Assembly (NCBI RefSeq): GCF_034555375.1
Contig: NZ_CP140706.1
Coordinates: 2,595,001-2,659,000 of the forward strand
Direction of reading: 5' to 3'
DNA from: Pseudomonas sp. B33.4
GTDB lineage: Bacteria > Pseudomonadota > Gammaproteobacteria > Pseudomonadales > Pseudomonadaceae
DNA: 64,000 bases
Shown piece by piece: positions 9,340-18,536 of the stretch. The position numbers and the translations under genes were made by a program. The first letter of the stretch is position 1, and each line of letters opens with the position of its first letter. The notes beneath the pieces are model-generated. The model worked only from the letters and a program-made list of their open reading frames with translations, had not been told where the DNA came from and did no database searches.

Positions 9340-9963
9340 TCACGGTGTGCCGTTTCGACCGTGCAGCATGTAGCCGGGGCGCTGGCTCAAACGTTCGTAA
9401 TAGGCTTTCACTGCGGCAAAATCCGGGTGAGCCAATGGTGTTTCGAACCAGCGGTTCACCGACAGGCCAATGGGGATGTCCGCCAGGGAAAACTGCTCGC
9501 CGCTGACGTAGGCGCCGGTCTTTTCCAGTTGTCGGTCGAGGATTGCCATGGTCTTCGACCATTGCTCAATGCCGTTCGCCAGCGCGGCATTGTCCTGATA
9601 GTCGGGCGACTGGCGCACCAGCGACATGAAGGCGTACGACCACGAGCGATTCAGCTCCGACGCTTGCCAGTCGATCCACTGATCGACCCGCGCCCGGGTT
9701 TGCGCGTCAGTCGGATAGAGGTGCGAACCGTCATAACGTGTGGCCAGATATCGGATGATCGTGTTCGATTCCCACAAGGTGAAATCACCGTCCTGAATCA
9801 CCGGCACCATGGCGCAGGGATTTAGCGCTAGAAACTCCGAATCGTTGGTCGATTTGAAGCCCGACCCCCAGTCTTCGCGCTCGAAAGGAATGTGCAATTC
9901 AGCGCAAGTCCATAGCACTTTGCGCACGTTGATCGATGAGGCCTTACCGAGGATTCGCAGCAT
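9340..9963 (-). CDS. Glutathione S-transferase family protein
   Basis: A 207-residue GST: an N-terminal thioredoxin fold with [10 protein letters not shown] at the glutathione-activating site and the cis-Pro NPCAMVPVI plus [11 protein letters not shown], then an all-helical C-terminal domain. The start at 9963 has a GGGA-type ribosome site (AAGGGAAATCC); the longer frame is unsupported. Monocistronic, convergent with HxlR. Conjugation of electrophiles is the family role; substrate unknown. Confidence 0.85.
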   Translation of the reverse strand: MLRILGKASSINVRKVLWTCAELHIPFEREDWGSGFKSTNDSEFLALNPCAMVPVIQDGDFTLWESNTIIRYLATRYDGSHLYPTDAQTRARVDQWIDWQASELNRSWSYAFMSLVRQSPDYQDNAALANGIEQWSKTMAILDRQLEKTGAYVSGEQFSLADIPIGLSVNRWFETPLAHPDFAAVKAYYERLSQRPGYMLHGRNGTP

Positions 9964-10019
9964 TGGATTTCCCTTACCCAACAGTCGACAGGCCTACAGA
10001 AATACCACAGCGCAATTGA

Positions 10020-10050
10020 GAAGGCCCGCACAGTGCGGGCCTTCTTTTTC
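10020..10050 (-). terminator. Rho-independent terminator after the NCS1 permease
   Basis: An 11-bp perfect stem (GAAGGCCCGCA / TGCGGGCCTTC) with a 3-nt loop lies just past the permease stop, in the gap before the GST start. T-rich flanks exist on both sides. Confidence 0.75.
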
Positions 10051-10062
10051 AGCGCATCAATC

Positions 10063-11478
10063 TCACAGACTGCCCGCCAGTTTGCCGCCCATCATCCGTC
10101 GACGGTAAGACGTGTCGCGATTGGCCAGCCAGAAATACAACGGCGAGGTCACCAACAATCCCACCAGCCACGACAAATCCGCACCGTTGATGTGTGCCGA
10201 CACTGGGCCGACGTACAGCGGCGTGTTCATGAACGGGATCTGCACGGCGATGCCGATCGCGTAGGCCAGCAGCGCTTGCGGGTTGTAACGGCCGTAGATA
10301 CCGCCATCGACCTGGAAGATCGACTGGATGTCGTACTTGCCTTTGTGGATCGCGTAGAAGTCGATCAAGTTGATCGCGGTCCACGGCACCAGCACCACCA
10401 GCAGTACCAGCACCATGTCGACGAAGTGGCCGATGAAGTCTTTCGAGGCGCCGACGGCGGCGAAGCAGCAGGCCAGCAAGACGATGATCGAGATCACCGC
10501 GCGGCTCTTGGCGGTGGGGATCCAACGGTAGGCGAAGGTCTGCACCAGGGTGATCAGCGACAGCACCGCGCCGTACAGGTTGAGAGCGTTGTGGCTGATC
10601 ACGCTGAGCAGGAACAGCACCAGCATCAGCGGGCCAATCGAGCCGGTGGCGAGTTTCACCGCGTCCATGGTGTCCATGCCCACAGGCGTCGCAAGCACCG
10701 CGACGGCACCGAAGATGAACGCCAGGCTCGAACCCAGCGCCGAACCCAGATAGGTGGTCCAGAACGTCGACGAGACTTTGACGTCGGCCGGCAAGTAACG
10801 CGAATAGTCGGACACGTACGGCGCAAACGCGATCTGCCACAACGCCGCCAACGACACAGTGGCGAGCCAGCCGGACAGGTTGAAGCTGCCACGGGTGAGG
10901 AAGTCATCGGTTTGAATGTGGGTGAAGATGTAGCCGAAGCCGACAACGATGCCGATCCCCAACACCCAGGTGCCGATGCGGTTGAGCACGTGGATGAAGC
11001 GGTAGCCGATGATGCCGATGATCCCCGAGCCGAACGCACCGATGACGATGCCGACCGGTACCGGAACGCTGTCGACCACACCGTGCAGCGACTTGCCGGC
11101 CAGCACAATGTTGGAAGCGAAGAAACCGATGTACATGACGCCGGCAATCAACACCACCAACAGCGCGCCGAGAGAGCCGAATTGCGCACGGCTCTGGATC
11201 ATCTGCGGGATGCCCATCTGCGGGCCTTGTGCCGAGTGCAGCGCCATCAGCACGCCGCCGACCAGATGGCCGACGAGAATTGCGACGATGCCCCAGACCA
11301 GATTCAAGTGAAACAACTGCACGCCCAGCGCACCGGTGACGATGGGCAACGGTGCGATGTTGCCGCCGAACCAGAGCGTGAACAGATCCCTGACCTTTCC
11401 GTGGCGATCTTCGGGGGGCACGTATCCTATCGTGTGTTTTTCAATCAGCGGAGCGGAGGATGCTGCAGGGGTAGCCAT
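10063..11478 (-). CDS. NCS1-family cytosine/purine-type permease
   Basis: A 471-residue permease of about twelve transmembrane segments with the CodB-like opening RHGKVRDLFTLWFGGNIAPL, MGIPQMIQSRAQFG in helix 3 and FAPYVSDYSRYLP, all hallmarks of NCS1 transporters (cytosine, purines, thiamine precursors, hydantoins, allantoin). GGAG precedes the ATG at 11478. It is divergent from a LysR regulator and next to a catabolic operon. A clear paralogue lies at 61865. The transported compound is unknown. Confidence 0.88.
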   Translation of the reverse strand: MATPAASSAPLIEKHTIGYVPPEDRHGKVRDLFTLWFGGNIAPLPIVTGALGVQLFHLNLVWGIVAILVGHLVGGVLMALHSAQGPQMGIPQMIQSRAQFGSLGALLVVLIAGVMYIGFFASNIVLAGKSLHGVVDSVPVPVGIVIGAFGSGIIGIIGYRFIHVLNRIGTWVLGIGIVVGFGYIFTHIQTDDFLTRGSFNLSGWLATVSLAALWQIAFAPYVSDYSRYLPADVKVSSTFWTTYLGSALGSSLAFIFGAVAVLATPVGMDTMDAVKLATGSIGPLMLVLFLLSVISHNALNLYGAVLSLITLVQTFAYRWIPTAKSRAVISIIVLLACCFAAVGASKDFIGHFVDMVLVLLVVLVPWTAINLIDFYAIHKGKYDIQSIFQVDGGIYGRYNPQALLAYAIGIAVQIPFMNTPLYVGPVSAHINGADLSWLVGLLVTSPLYFWLANRDTSYRRRMMGGKLAGSL

Positions 11479-11500
11479 GACGAACTCCAAGGCAAGGATG

Positions 11501-11516
11501 AGTACGTGGACGTACT
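11501..11516. promoter_or_regulatory. Perfect 16-bp palindrome upstream of the permease
   Basis: AGTACGT-GG-ACGTACT is 23 bp before the permease start in the divergent permease/LysR region. It may be an operator or an mRNA leader hairpin. No other feature is seen in 11479-11713. Confidence 0.35.
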
Positions 11517-11713
11517 TCGGCAAGCGCCGGCACGGGCGGCGCATTTCTTGTTGAAGTGATCATGTGCAAAGCGTCGGGATAGATAAATTAGTAAGTTTGT
11601 TGCTTCAGACCTTAAAAAAAATATGCTTCGGCTGGTGCGCGCGTCCGGTATGTTCAAACCTGATCGTGCGCCAGGGAAACAGGGCGAACACCCGCGCTCT
11701 TTTGGAGACTCAT

Positions 11714-12625
11714 ATGGCCGCCTACAACCTGCGCCAGCTCAAATATTTCGTCACCACCGCCGACTGCGGCAGCGTTGCCGAGGCCTCGCGCAAGCTCTAC
11801 ATCGCGCAGCCCTCGGTCTCCACCGCGATCAAACATCTGGAAGAAAGCTTCGGTGTGCAGCTGTTCATCCGCCACCACGCCCAAGGAGTTTCCCTGACAC
11901 CGAGTGGCTCGCGCTTTTATCGCAAGGCGCTGGAGCTGCTGCGGGTCGCCCATGAGTTCGAGCAGAACGCGTTGGCTGACAACGACGTGGTCGCGGGGCA
12001 GATCGATATCGGCTGTTTCGAAACCGTCGCGCCGCTGTACCTGCCGCGCCTGATTGCCGGCTTCAAGGCGCGTTGGCCAGGGGTGGAAATCCGTATTCGT
12101 GATGGCGAACAGCAGGAACTGGTGCAGGCGCTGACCGCCGGCAGCATCGACGTGGCCATGATGTTCGAGCACGATCTGGACAGCACCATCGAAACCGCGC
12201 CGCTGATGCCGCCGCAACAGCCTTATGCGTTGCTGCCGGTCAGCCATCGCTTCGCGCAACAGGCGAAAGTCTCGCTGCATGATCTGGTGCTGGAACCGAT
12301 GATCCTGCTCGACGTGGTGCCGAGCCGCACCTACTTCGTGAGCATCTTTGAGGAACGCGGACTGACGCCGAACATCGTCTTCAGTTCACCGTCGATCGAG
12401 ATGGTGCGCGGCATGGTCGGCAACGGTTTCGGCTTTTCGATTCTGGTGACCAAACCGTTCAGCGACTACACCTACGACGGTCAGCAAGTTGTCTGCGTGC
12501 CGCTGGCGGAAAACGTCACCGGATCGGGATTGTCGGCGGCCTGGCTGCGCCGGGTGCAACTGACCAAACCGGCGCAGTTGTTTGTCGATCACTGCCGCGA
12601 AGAACTGGCCCGACTGCACCCGTGA
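11714..12625 (+). CDS. LysR-family transcriptional regulator
   Basis: A 303-residue LysR protein: helix-turn-helix LRQLKYFVTTADCGSVAEASRKLYIAQPSVSTAIKHLE and an effector-binding domain. GGAG precedes the ATG at 11714 by 8 nt, so the 50-residue longer frame is rejected. It is divergent from the NCS1 permease and convergent with the M20/DUF1028/RidA/monooxygenase operon; it probably controls one or both. Effector unknown. Confidence 0.85.
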   Translation: MAAYNLRQLKYFVTTADCGSVAEASRKLYIAQPSVSTAIKHLEESFGVQLFIRHHAQGVSLTPSGSRFYRKALELLRVAHEFEQNALADNDVVAGQIDIGCFETVAPLYLPRLIAGFKARWPGVEIRIRDGEQQELVQALTAGSIDVAMMFEHDLDSTIETAPLMPPQQPYALLPVSHRFAQQAKVSLHDLVLEPMILLDVVPSRTYFVSIFEERGLTPNIVFSSPSIEMVRGMVGNGFGFSILVTKPFSDYTYDGQQVVCVPLAENVTGSGLSAAWLRRVQLTKPAQLFVDHCREELARLHP

Positions 12626-12643
12626 GGGCGGTCGGGCCGGGGT

Positions 12644-13792
12644 TCAAGCTCTGATAAACGCAAGCATGCGCTGGAGCATCTGATCGCAAGCCTGCAACTG
12701 ATCGAGGCTGACAAACTCATCGGGTTTGTGGCCCTGATCCATGCTGCCGGGCCCGCAGACCACGGTCGGAATGCCGACAGCATCAAACAGACCGCCTTCA
12801 GTACCGAACGCCACAGTGCCGAAATCCTTCGAGCCGCAAAAAGCCGAAATCAACTCGGCGGCCTGACTTTGCGCATCAGTGGCCAGCCCCGGATACGCCG
12901 ACAAGGCGCTGAAGCGGATATCGCTTTGCGCACTGACCGCACGCATGCGCGGCAGCACTTCGCGCTCGGCGTAGTCTTTCAATGCTTCGGCAACCAGCGC
13001 CGGATCCTGTGAGGGCAGGGCGCGGATTTCGAAATCGAAACGGCAATCGGCCGGGACGATGTTCAAGGCCTTGCCGCCGCTGATCACACCGGTCTGCACC
13101 GTGCTGTAGGGCGGATCGAAGCGCGCATCGTGATGCTCCGGCGCTTTCAACTGCTGGCCGAGCCGACCCAGTTCAGCGATCAGTTCGGCGGCGTATTCAA
13201 TCGCGTTGACCCCGAGCGGCGCATAGGCCGAATGGCACGGATGGCCCTGCACATCGCAGCGCATCGCCAGTTTGCCCTTGTGGCCGAGCACCGGTTTCAG
13301 TTCGGTCGGTTCGCCGATGATGCACAGCAACGGTTTGATCGGGCGTTGCTGCAAGACCTCAAGCAACGAGCGCACACCGAGGCAGCCGACTTCTTCGTCA
13401 TACGACAGCGCGATGTGCACCGGCAGGCGTAACGATGCCTGCACCAGCGCCGGCACCAACGCCAGCACGCAGGCGATATAACCCTTCATGTCCGCCGTAC
13501 CGCGCCCGAACAGTTTGCCGTCGCGTTCCGTCAGTTCGAACGGCGGCAGCGTCCAAGGCTGGCCATCAACCGGCACCACATCGGTGTGCCCGGACAGCAC
13601 AATGCCCGGTTGATCCACCGGGCCGATCGTGGCGAACAGGTTGGCTTTGCTGCGCTCATCGTTGTAGATCAGCGCGCACGGCACGTCGAAACCTTCGAGG
13701 TAATCGCGGACGAATTCGATCAGTTGCAAGTTGGATTCACGGCTGGTGGTATCGAAACCCACCAGCGCCTTGAGCAACCCGACGCTGTTCAT
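12644..13792 (-). CDS. argE: M20-family acetylornithine deacetylase-like hydrolase
   Basis: A 382-residue M20 metallopeptidase. Zinc ligands are visible in LSGHTDVVPVDG (His, Asp), GRGTADMKGY (Asp), SYDEEVGCLG (catalytic Glu-Glu) and the C-terminal GPGSMDQGHKPDEF (His). ArgE-type enzymes remove N-acyl groups from amino acids. It is the last gene of a four-gene operon with DUF1028, RidA and a flavin monooxygenase, so a catabolic deacylase is more likely than arginine synthesis, which in pseudomonads uses ArgJ. It overlaps DUF1028 by 4 bp. Confidence 0.82.
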   Translation of the reverse strand: MNSVGLLKALVGFDTTSRESNLQLIEFVRDYLEGFDVPCALIYNDERSKANLFATIGPVDQPGIVLSGHTDVVPVDGQPWTLPPFELTERDGKLFGRGTADMKGYIACVLALVPALVQASLRLPVHIALSYDEEVGCLGVRSLLEVLQQRPIKPLLCIIGEPTELKPVLGHKGKLAMRCDVQGHPCHSAYAPLGVNAIEYAAELIAELGRLGQQLKAPEHHDARFDPPYSTVQTGVISGGKALNIVPADCRFDFEIRALPSQDPALVAEALKDYAEREVLPRMRAVSAQSDIRFSALSAYPGLATDAQSQAAELISAFCGSKDFGTVAFGTEGGLFDAVGIPTVVCGPGSMDQGHKPDEFVSLDQLQACDQMLQRMLAFIRA

Positions 13793-14466
13793 CGGTCATC
13801 ACCGGCCACGCCATAACCCGGTGCCTTGGCGGGGTCGAGGGCGCGGTCGATGTAGTCCTGAAGTTGCGGCTCGTAAGCGTTCCAGAGTTTTTGCAGCTGG
13901 CCGATCGGGTCTTCATCGGCCCAATCCACGCGCAGATTGACGATCGGCCAGGTCTGCTCGCCGACCACCATGACAGCGGCTGAGTGCACCGGGCCGGCTT
14001 CGCCACCGAGGGCTTGTGCGGCGTGCAAAGCTTTGAGCAAACGATCGGCGAGTTGACCTTCGCCGTCCTCGAAGGCGCTGACCATGGCTTCGATCACCGA
14101 ACGCCCGGCGAGCATGTTTCCGGCGGCAACGCACTGTTCGCCAGTGACGGCGTTGTGCACGCCGAGGGTTTGCGCACCGCTGAAATGCGCGGTCTGGCCG
14201 AGGTGGTTGATTGCAGTGATCTGCCGGTACTGGCTGTAACCGTTGCGCGTGAGCACTTTGTCCAGCGCATCGTCCGGCGCCAGACCTTGCTCCATCAGCG
14301 CAAGAACTTCCGGGCCGAGGGAGGGCAGGGTGATGTTCTGGCTCGACACCGCGCCAACGCCCGGCAGCAGCCACGGGCAACGGGCGCCGACGGCGATGCT
14401 GGAGGAACTGATGGCGACACCGAACTGGCCGGTTTCGGCGCAGCGGGCTGCGATTGAAAAGGTCAT
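13789..14466 (-). CDS. DUF1028 protein (Ntn-hydrolase-like)
   Basis: A 225-residue DUF1028 protein: MTFSIAARCAETGQFGVAIS and GAVSSQNITLPSLGPEVLALM, with GNMLAGRSVIEAM, are typical. DUF1028 proteins have an Ntn-hydrolase-like fold and are often found with RidA, peptidases and amidases. AAGGA precedes the start at 14466; a longer frame passes through a REP and is rejected. The stop overlaps the M20 gene start by 4 bp, supporting an operon. Activity unknown. Confidence 0.82.
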   Translation of the reverse strand: MTFSIAARCAETGQFGVAISSSSIAVGARCPWLLPGVGAVSSQNITLPSLGPEVLALMEQGLAPDDALDKVLTRNGYSQYRQITAINHLGQTAHFSGAQTLGVHNAVTGEQCVAAGNMLAGRSVIEAMVSAFEDGEGQLADRLLKALHAAQALGGEAGPVHSAAVMVVGEQTWPIVNLRVDWADEDPIGQLQKLWNAYEPQLQDYIDRALDPAKAPGYGVAGDDR

Positions 14467-14507
14467 CTGCTTATTCCTTTCTAGGAAGATGTTGTCCTTG
14501 AGGGCCT

Positions 14508-14599
14508 CATCGCTGGCAAGCCAGCTCCCACAGGGTTTTGAGTTAAGCCCAGATGTTGTGATCAACCCGATACCTGTGGGAGCTGGCTTGCCAGCGATG
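14508..14599. repeat. Pseudomonas REP pair with 27-bp perfect inverted arms
   Basis: Left arm 14508-14534 (CATCGCTGGCAAGCCAGCTC...) and right arm 14573-14599 are exact reverse complements, separated by 38 bp. The pair lies inside the operon between RidA and DUF1028, where it could attenuate or stabilise the mRNA. Confidence 0.9.
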
Positions 14600-14620
14600 G
14601 CCATAACGCGGTGTGATGCC

Positions 14621-15037
14621 TTACTCAGGAATCACCGCAATCACATCGATTTCCATCAGCCACTGCGGCTGCCCCAGCGCCGACACCACCAGACCGGTGG
14701 AAATCGGGAACACCCCTTTGAGCCACTTGCCGACTTCGCCATACACCGCCTCGCGATAACGCGGATCGATCAGGTAGGTGGTGGTCTTGACGATGTGGCT
14801 CATGTCGCTGCCGGCTTCTTCGAGCAGTTGCTTGACGTTGCGCATCGCTTGTTCAGCCTGCGCGCGCGGATCACCAAGACCGATCAGATTGCCGTCGAAA
14901 TCCGTACCGACCTGACCACGGACATACACGGTGTTGCCGGCACGCACGGCTTGGCACAAGTCGTTGTCCAGCGTCTGGTTCGGGTAAGTGTCTTTGGTGT
15001 TGAACATGCGAATGCGGGTGTGGGTAGGCTTGCTCAT
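14621..15037 (-). CDS. RidA-family enamine/imine deaminase
   Basis: A 138-residue RidA (YjgF/YER057c/UK114) protein with the C-terminal GQPQWLMEIDVIAVIPE block and a conserved Arg in VRGQVGTD. RidA proteins hydrolyse reactive enamines and imines. A strong AGGAG precedes the start at 15037. Its place in the operon with a flavin monooxygenase and DUF1028 suggests an imine arises in the pathway. Confidence 0.85.
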   Translation of the reverse strand: MSKPTHTRIRMFNTKDTYPNQTLDNDLCQAVRAGNTVYVRGQVGTDFDGNLIGLGDPRAQAEQAMRNVKQLLEEAGSDMSHIVKTTTYLIDPRYREAVYGEVGKWLKGVFPISTGLVVSALGQPQWLMEIDVIAVIPE

Positions 15038-15096
15038 GTGCAGCTCCTGAAGAAGGTGAGCCCCGGCGCAATCGGCGCCGGAGCGAAAGAGGGATA

Positions 15097-16416
15097 TCAA
15101 GCGTCGACGGTATCGGCGGCTTTGCTGTGGGTACCCGAGTGCAATGCGGCTTCACGCTGCTCGGCATCGCGATAGTCCAGATACTTGCGCTGGGTGGCGA
15201 TGTGATCGGCGACGTGCTTGGCGTCGTGCCACACGCCCCAGATAAACGACGAACCCCGGCGCGACTGCCACGGCAGCCCGAGGAAATACACCCCCGGCTC
15301 ACTCGACACGCCGCGCTGATGCACAGGCTTGCCTTTGTCATCGAACGCGGCGACTTGCAGCCACGAGTAATCCACGGCAAACCCGGTGGCCCAGATGATC
15401 GAGGTGACGCCGGCCTCGGCCAGATCCAGATCGGCCAGGGGATTTTTCACGCACTCAGGGTCGGGATAGGTTTCGCGTGCTTCCGGTTCTTCCGGCAGAT
15501 CGAGGCCGTTGCGTTCGATGTAGGCATCGGCGGCATCCAGCAGCGCCAGGTAGTTTTCGTCGCCGCGATTGAGGTTGCCGAGCAGATCCTGCTTGAAGGT
15601 CACCACGCCGTTATTGAACGACTCGGTGACGCCGACCAGGGTCATGCCGCGATGGGCCAGACCACGGAAATCGATGGTGCGCCCGCCCTGGGCGCCGCTG
15701 ACCGCAATGGTCACGTGCTCGCGACCGGGCTTCATCGCCGCTTGATCCCACTCGCCGAGCACGCCCAGCCACCAGCAGAAATCACGGTTGCGATAAGCAC
15801 GCGGTGGACGGTCGTGAGCACCCACCGACAGGTAAACCTGTTTGCCCGAGCGCTGCAGTTCATCGGCGATCTGCACGCCGGACGAACCGGCACCGACCAC
15901 CAGCACCGCGCCCTGCGGCAGTTGCTGTGGATTGCGATAGTCAGCGGAGTGGATCTGCAACAGGCGTTCGTCTTGCGGGGCAATCGCCGGGATCACCGGT
16001 TTCTGAAACGGCCCGGTAGCGGCGACGACTCGGTTGGCTTCGATCACACCTTCGGACGTCTCGACAGTGAAGCCCGGGCGCCCGACATTGCGCACCACGC
16101 TTTTCACTTCCACACCGGTACGGATCGGTGCATTGAACTTCTTCGCGTAGGCTTCGAAGTAATCGGCCACGCGTTCTTTCGGGGCGAAACCGTCGGGGTC
16201 GACATCATCGAATTCCAGACCCGGAAAGCGGTCGTGCCATGCCGGGCCGTTGGCAACCAGCGAGTCCCAGCGCCCGGTGCGCCAGCGTTCGGCAATGCGA
16301 CTGCGCTCCAGCACCAGGTGCGGCACACCGAGTTTGCTCAGGTGCTCGCTCATGGCGACGCCTGCCTGGCCGGCACCCACGATCAGCGTGTCTGTTTTTA
16401 TTATTTCAGGGGTCAT
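15097..16416 (-). CDS. Flavin-containing monooxygenase / NAD(P)-binding oxidoreductase
   Basis: A 439-residue flavoprotein with an FAD-binding GAGQAG motif (residues about 14-19), a second Rossmann motif VVGAGSSG for NADPH, and WATGFAVDYSWL near the end, as in FMO and Baeyer-Villiger-like enzymes. It leads the operon monooxygenase-RidA-DUF1028-M20. Oxidation of an amine to an imine, removal by RidA and N-deacylation would be a coherent order, but this is inference. Confidence 0.82.
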   Translation of the reverse strand: MTPEIIKTDTLIVGAGQAGVAMSEHLSKLGVPHLVLERSRIAERWRTGRWDSLVANGPAWHDRFPGLEFDDVDPDGFAPKERVADYFEAYAKKFNAPIRTGVEVKSVVRNVGRPGFTVETSEGVIEANRVVAATGPFQKPVIPAIAPQDERLLQIHSADYRNPQQLPQGAVLVVGAGSSGVQIADELQRSGKQVYLSVGAHDRPPRAYRNRDFCWWLGVLGEWDQAAMKPGREHVTIAVSGAQGGRTIDFRGLAHRGMTLVGVTESFNNGVVTFKQDLLGNLNRGDENYLALLDAADAYIERNGLDLPEEPEARETYPDPECVKNPLADLDLAEAGVTSIIWATGFAVDYSWLQVAAFDDKGKPVHQRGVSSEPGVYFLGLPWQSRRGSSFIWGVWHDAKHVADHIATQRKYLDYRDAEQREAALHSGTHSKAADTVDA

Positions 16417-16622
16417 CTCTACATCCTTCCTAGCAAGGCAGTGGGATTCGGGCCGCTGTTGGCTTGTCCGTTTTGCTTGAGGTCAGACTAGGGAGAGGGG
16501 GGATATCGGTAAAATATTATTAAGCTGGGATGTGAAGATAAAATTCTGATGCAGAGGGGCGAAAGCCTTTGAATACACGGCTTATAGCTGTTGGAGCGGG
16601 AGGAGAGGCGCGAGCGTAGCCC

Positions 16623-16889
16623 CTATATTTCGCGCGAGCCTTTGTGCGCCAGTCTGTCAACGGTCAGGAGTTTTTTCGCTGTCTCGGGCTCATCCGGCAG
16701 TTGGCCGCTGAGATCCCAGATTTCGAGCATTTTTGCGTATTCGAAAGCGTGGCGCGAGTCGCGCTGTATCCAGCGCTGGAAATCCTGGCGGACAGCCGGC
16801 GGACAATTGTCATCGTGCAGACGCATGCACCAATCGGCGGCTTGCACAGAGATGTCTTCGTCCATTGCGTTGAGGTCGGAAGGGGTCAT
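16623..16889 (-). CDS. Stand-alone DUF4880 (FecR N-terminal) protein
   Basis: An 88-residue protein. AADWCMRLHDDN...FQRWIQRDSRHAFEYAKM is the DUF4880 domain that normally forms the cytoplasmic N-terminus of FecR anti-sigma regulators. No membrane helix, FecR domain, sigma factor or TonB receptor is nearby. It may be a relic or a free sigma-binding module. Start could be 9 codons later. Confidence 0.65.
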   Translation of the reverse strand: MTPSDLNAMDEDISVQAADWCMRLHDDNCPPAVRQDFQRWIQRDSRHAFEYAKMLEIWDLSGQLPDEPETAKKLLTVDRLAHKGSREI

Positions 16890-16904
16890 TGAACGAGGGT
16901 AACA

Positions 16905-16939
16905 AAAAAGTCCGTCAAGCCGATGCTGACGGACTTTTT
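16905..16939. terminator. Bidirectional-looking terminator after the arylesterase
   Basis: Stem AAAAGTCCGTCA / TGACGGACTTTT with A- and T-runs on the two sides, located right after the esterase stop and before the DUF4880 start. Confidence 0.75.
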
Positions 16940-16951
16940 AATTTCGAATTT

Positions 16952-17770
16952 TCAGCGTTTGAGAAACGCTAGCAAATCCTCATTCAAGGCCTGTGCATGG
17001 GTCACCGCAAAGCCGTGCGGCGCCCCGGCGTACACCTTCAACTCGGCCTCTTTGATTTGTGCGGCAGCCTGTTTTCCGGTGGTTTCGAACGGCACGATCT
17101 GGTCGCCGTCGCCATGGATCACCAGCGTCGGCACGTCGATCTTGGCCATGTCCGGGCGGAAGTCGGTTTCCGAGAACGCCGTGACGCAATCCACGGTGCC
17201 TTTGAGCGAGGCAAGCAGGGCGATATTCAGCGTTTGCGTGAGCACGCCGTCAGAGACTTTCTGGCCTTGATTGGTGCCATAGAACGGCGCGGCAAAATCA
17301 GCGATGAACTGCGCACGATCCTGCAGCAGGCCAGCTTTGATGCCATCGAACACCGAGCTGTCTACGCCCTGCGGGAAGTCGGCCTTTTTGCCGAAAAGCG
17401 GCGTCACCGCACCCAACAACACCAGACCGGCAACCCGCTCGCTGCCATGCCGGGCGATGTAGCGACTGACATCGCCGCCGCCCATCGAGAAGCCCACCAG
17501 CGTTACGTCGCGCAAGTCCAGGTGATTGATCAGCTGCGCGATGTCATCGGCGAAGGTGTCGTAGTCGTAACCGGTCCACGGCTGATCAGAACGGCCGAAA
17601 CCACGGCGGTCGAACGCGATGGTGCGATAGCCACGGCTGCTCAGGTATTCCATCTGGTATTCCCACATGTCGGCATCCAGTGGCCAGCCATGGCTGAACA
17701 GCACGGGTTTACCGCTGCCCCAGTCCTTGTAATAGATCTCGGTGCCGTCTTGCGTGGTGAAGGTGCTCAT
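16952..17770 (-). CDS. Alpha/beta hydrolase, arylesterase / perhydrolase type
   Basis: A 272-residue alpha/beta hydrolase very like the Pseudomonas fluorescens arylesterase with perhydrolase activity. Nucleophile Ser is in GFSMGGGD, Asp in VIHGDGDQIVPF and His in GAPHGFAVTH; FSHGWPLDADMWEYQM holds the oxyanion region. AGGAG precedes the start at 17770; the 60-residue upstream extension is rejected. It is divergent from a broken HxlR gene that probably once regulated it. Confidence 0.88.
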   Translation of the reverse strand: MSTFTTQDGTEIYYKDWGSGKPVLFSHGWPLDADMWEYQMEYLSSRGYRTIAFDRRGFGRSDQPWTGYDYDTFADDIAQLINHLDLRDVTLVGFSMGGGDVSRYIARHGSERVAGLVLLGAVTPLFGKKADFPQGVDSSVFDGIKAGLLQDRAQFIADFAAPFYGTNQGQKVSDGVLTQTLNIALLASLKGTVDCVTAFSETDFRPDMAKIDVPTLVIHGDGDQIVPFETTGKQAAAQIKEAELKVYAGAPHGFAVTHAQALNEDLLAFLKR

Positions 17771-17954
17771 GGAAACTCCTGCTTCAGGGTTCGCGGTAGT
17801 GCCGGAATGGCGGCATTCACTATCAGCGCAAAGCGCTCCGGCTACTTGTATGCAGGTGCTGGTTTTGTGCAGTTCAGCCGTCGATCGGCGATAGAGTTGT
17901 ATGGTGCAACCCTGAGCCGCACAGCTGCCCACTGATTCGAGGGAGTACATTTAC

Positions 17955-18392
17955 GTGAAACGCAAAAGTTTGCAGGGCCATGCCTGCCCGATCGCCCGCA
18001 CGCTGGACCTGATCGGTGACTGGTGGTCCTGCTGATCATTCGTGATGCGCTGGATGGCATCCGGCGTTTCAATGATTTCCAGAAGAGTCTGGATATCGCG
18101 AAAAACATGCTCAGCGCACGCCTCAAGGGGCTGGTGGAGCAGGGGATTCTGCAAGCGATACCAGCCGCTGACGGCGGGGCCTATAAGGAATACGTGCTGA
18201 CCGAGCGTGGCAAGGCCTTGCAGACCGTGATCGTCGCGCTGTCGCAGTGGGGCGGTGAATTCATGTATGCGCCGGGTGAGCCGGGGTCGGTGATGGTTGA
18301 TGCAAAGAAGCGTCAGCCGATTCGCAAGCTGGAATTGATCTCGGTCGCTGGCTCCGGAGGACGTTGCGACGCGACTGGGTGTTGAACACTGA
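17955..18392 (+). pseudogene. HxlR-family regulator, two frameshifts
   Basis: From GTG 17955 the frame reads KRKSLQGHACPIARTLDLIGDWWS, then one base is missing near 18024 and the HxlR helix resumes as LLIIRDALDGIRRFNDF in another frame. Near 18345 the frame shifts again, where the normal end APEDVATRLGVEH appears in a third frame. The parts together make a complete HxlR protein. Divergent from the arylesterase. Sequencing error is the alternative, but two independent shifts favour decay. Confidence 0.75.
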
Positions 18393-18463
18393 GAGACGGT
18401 GCTGCTTAGTCAGGCATTTGTACATTCCTCGTTACAAACCCGACAAATGGTCGAAACGATTGT

Positions 18464-18512
18464 TTGACGCCAAAATGATGGCCATCTAATATCGCGCCAC
18501 TATTTTGATGTC
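18464..18512 (+). promoter_or_regulatory. cdiB promoter, duplicated before cdiA2
   Basis: TTGACG (18464-18469), 18 bp, TAATAT (18488-18493), then GCCACTATTTTGATGTC. The same arrangement and most bases recur at 31302-31350. Both lie upstream of tps genes, so this is probably a sigma70 promoter with a shared regulatory downstream element. Confidence 0.55.
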
Positions 18513-18536
18513 AATTTTCGTCTCGAGGGATCGAAC

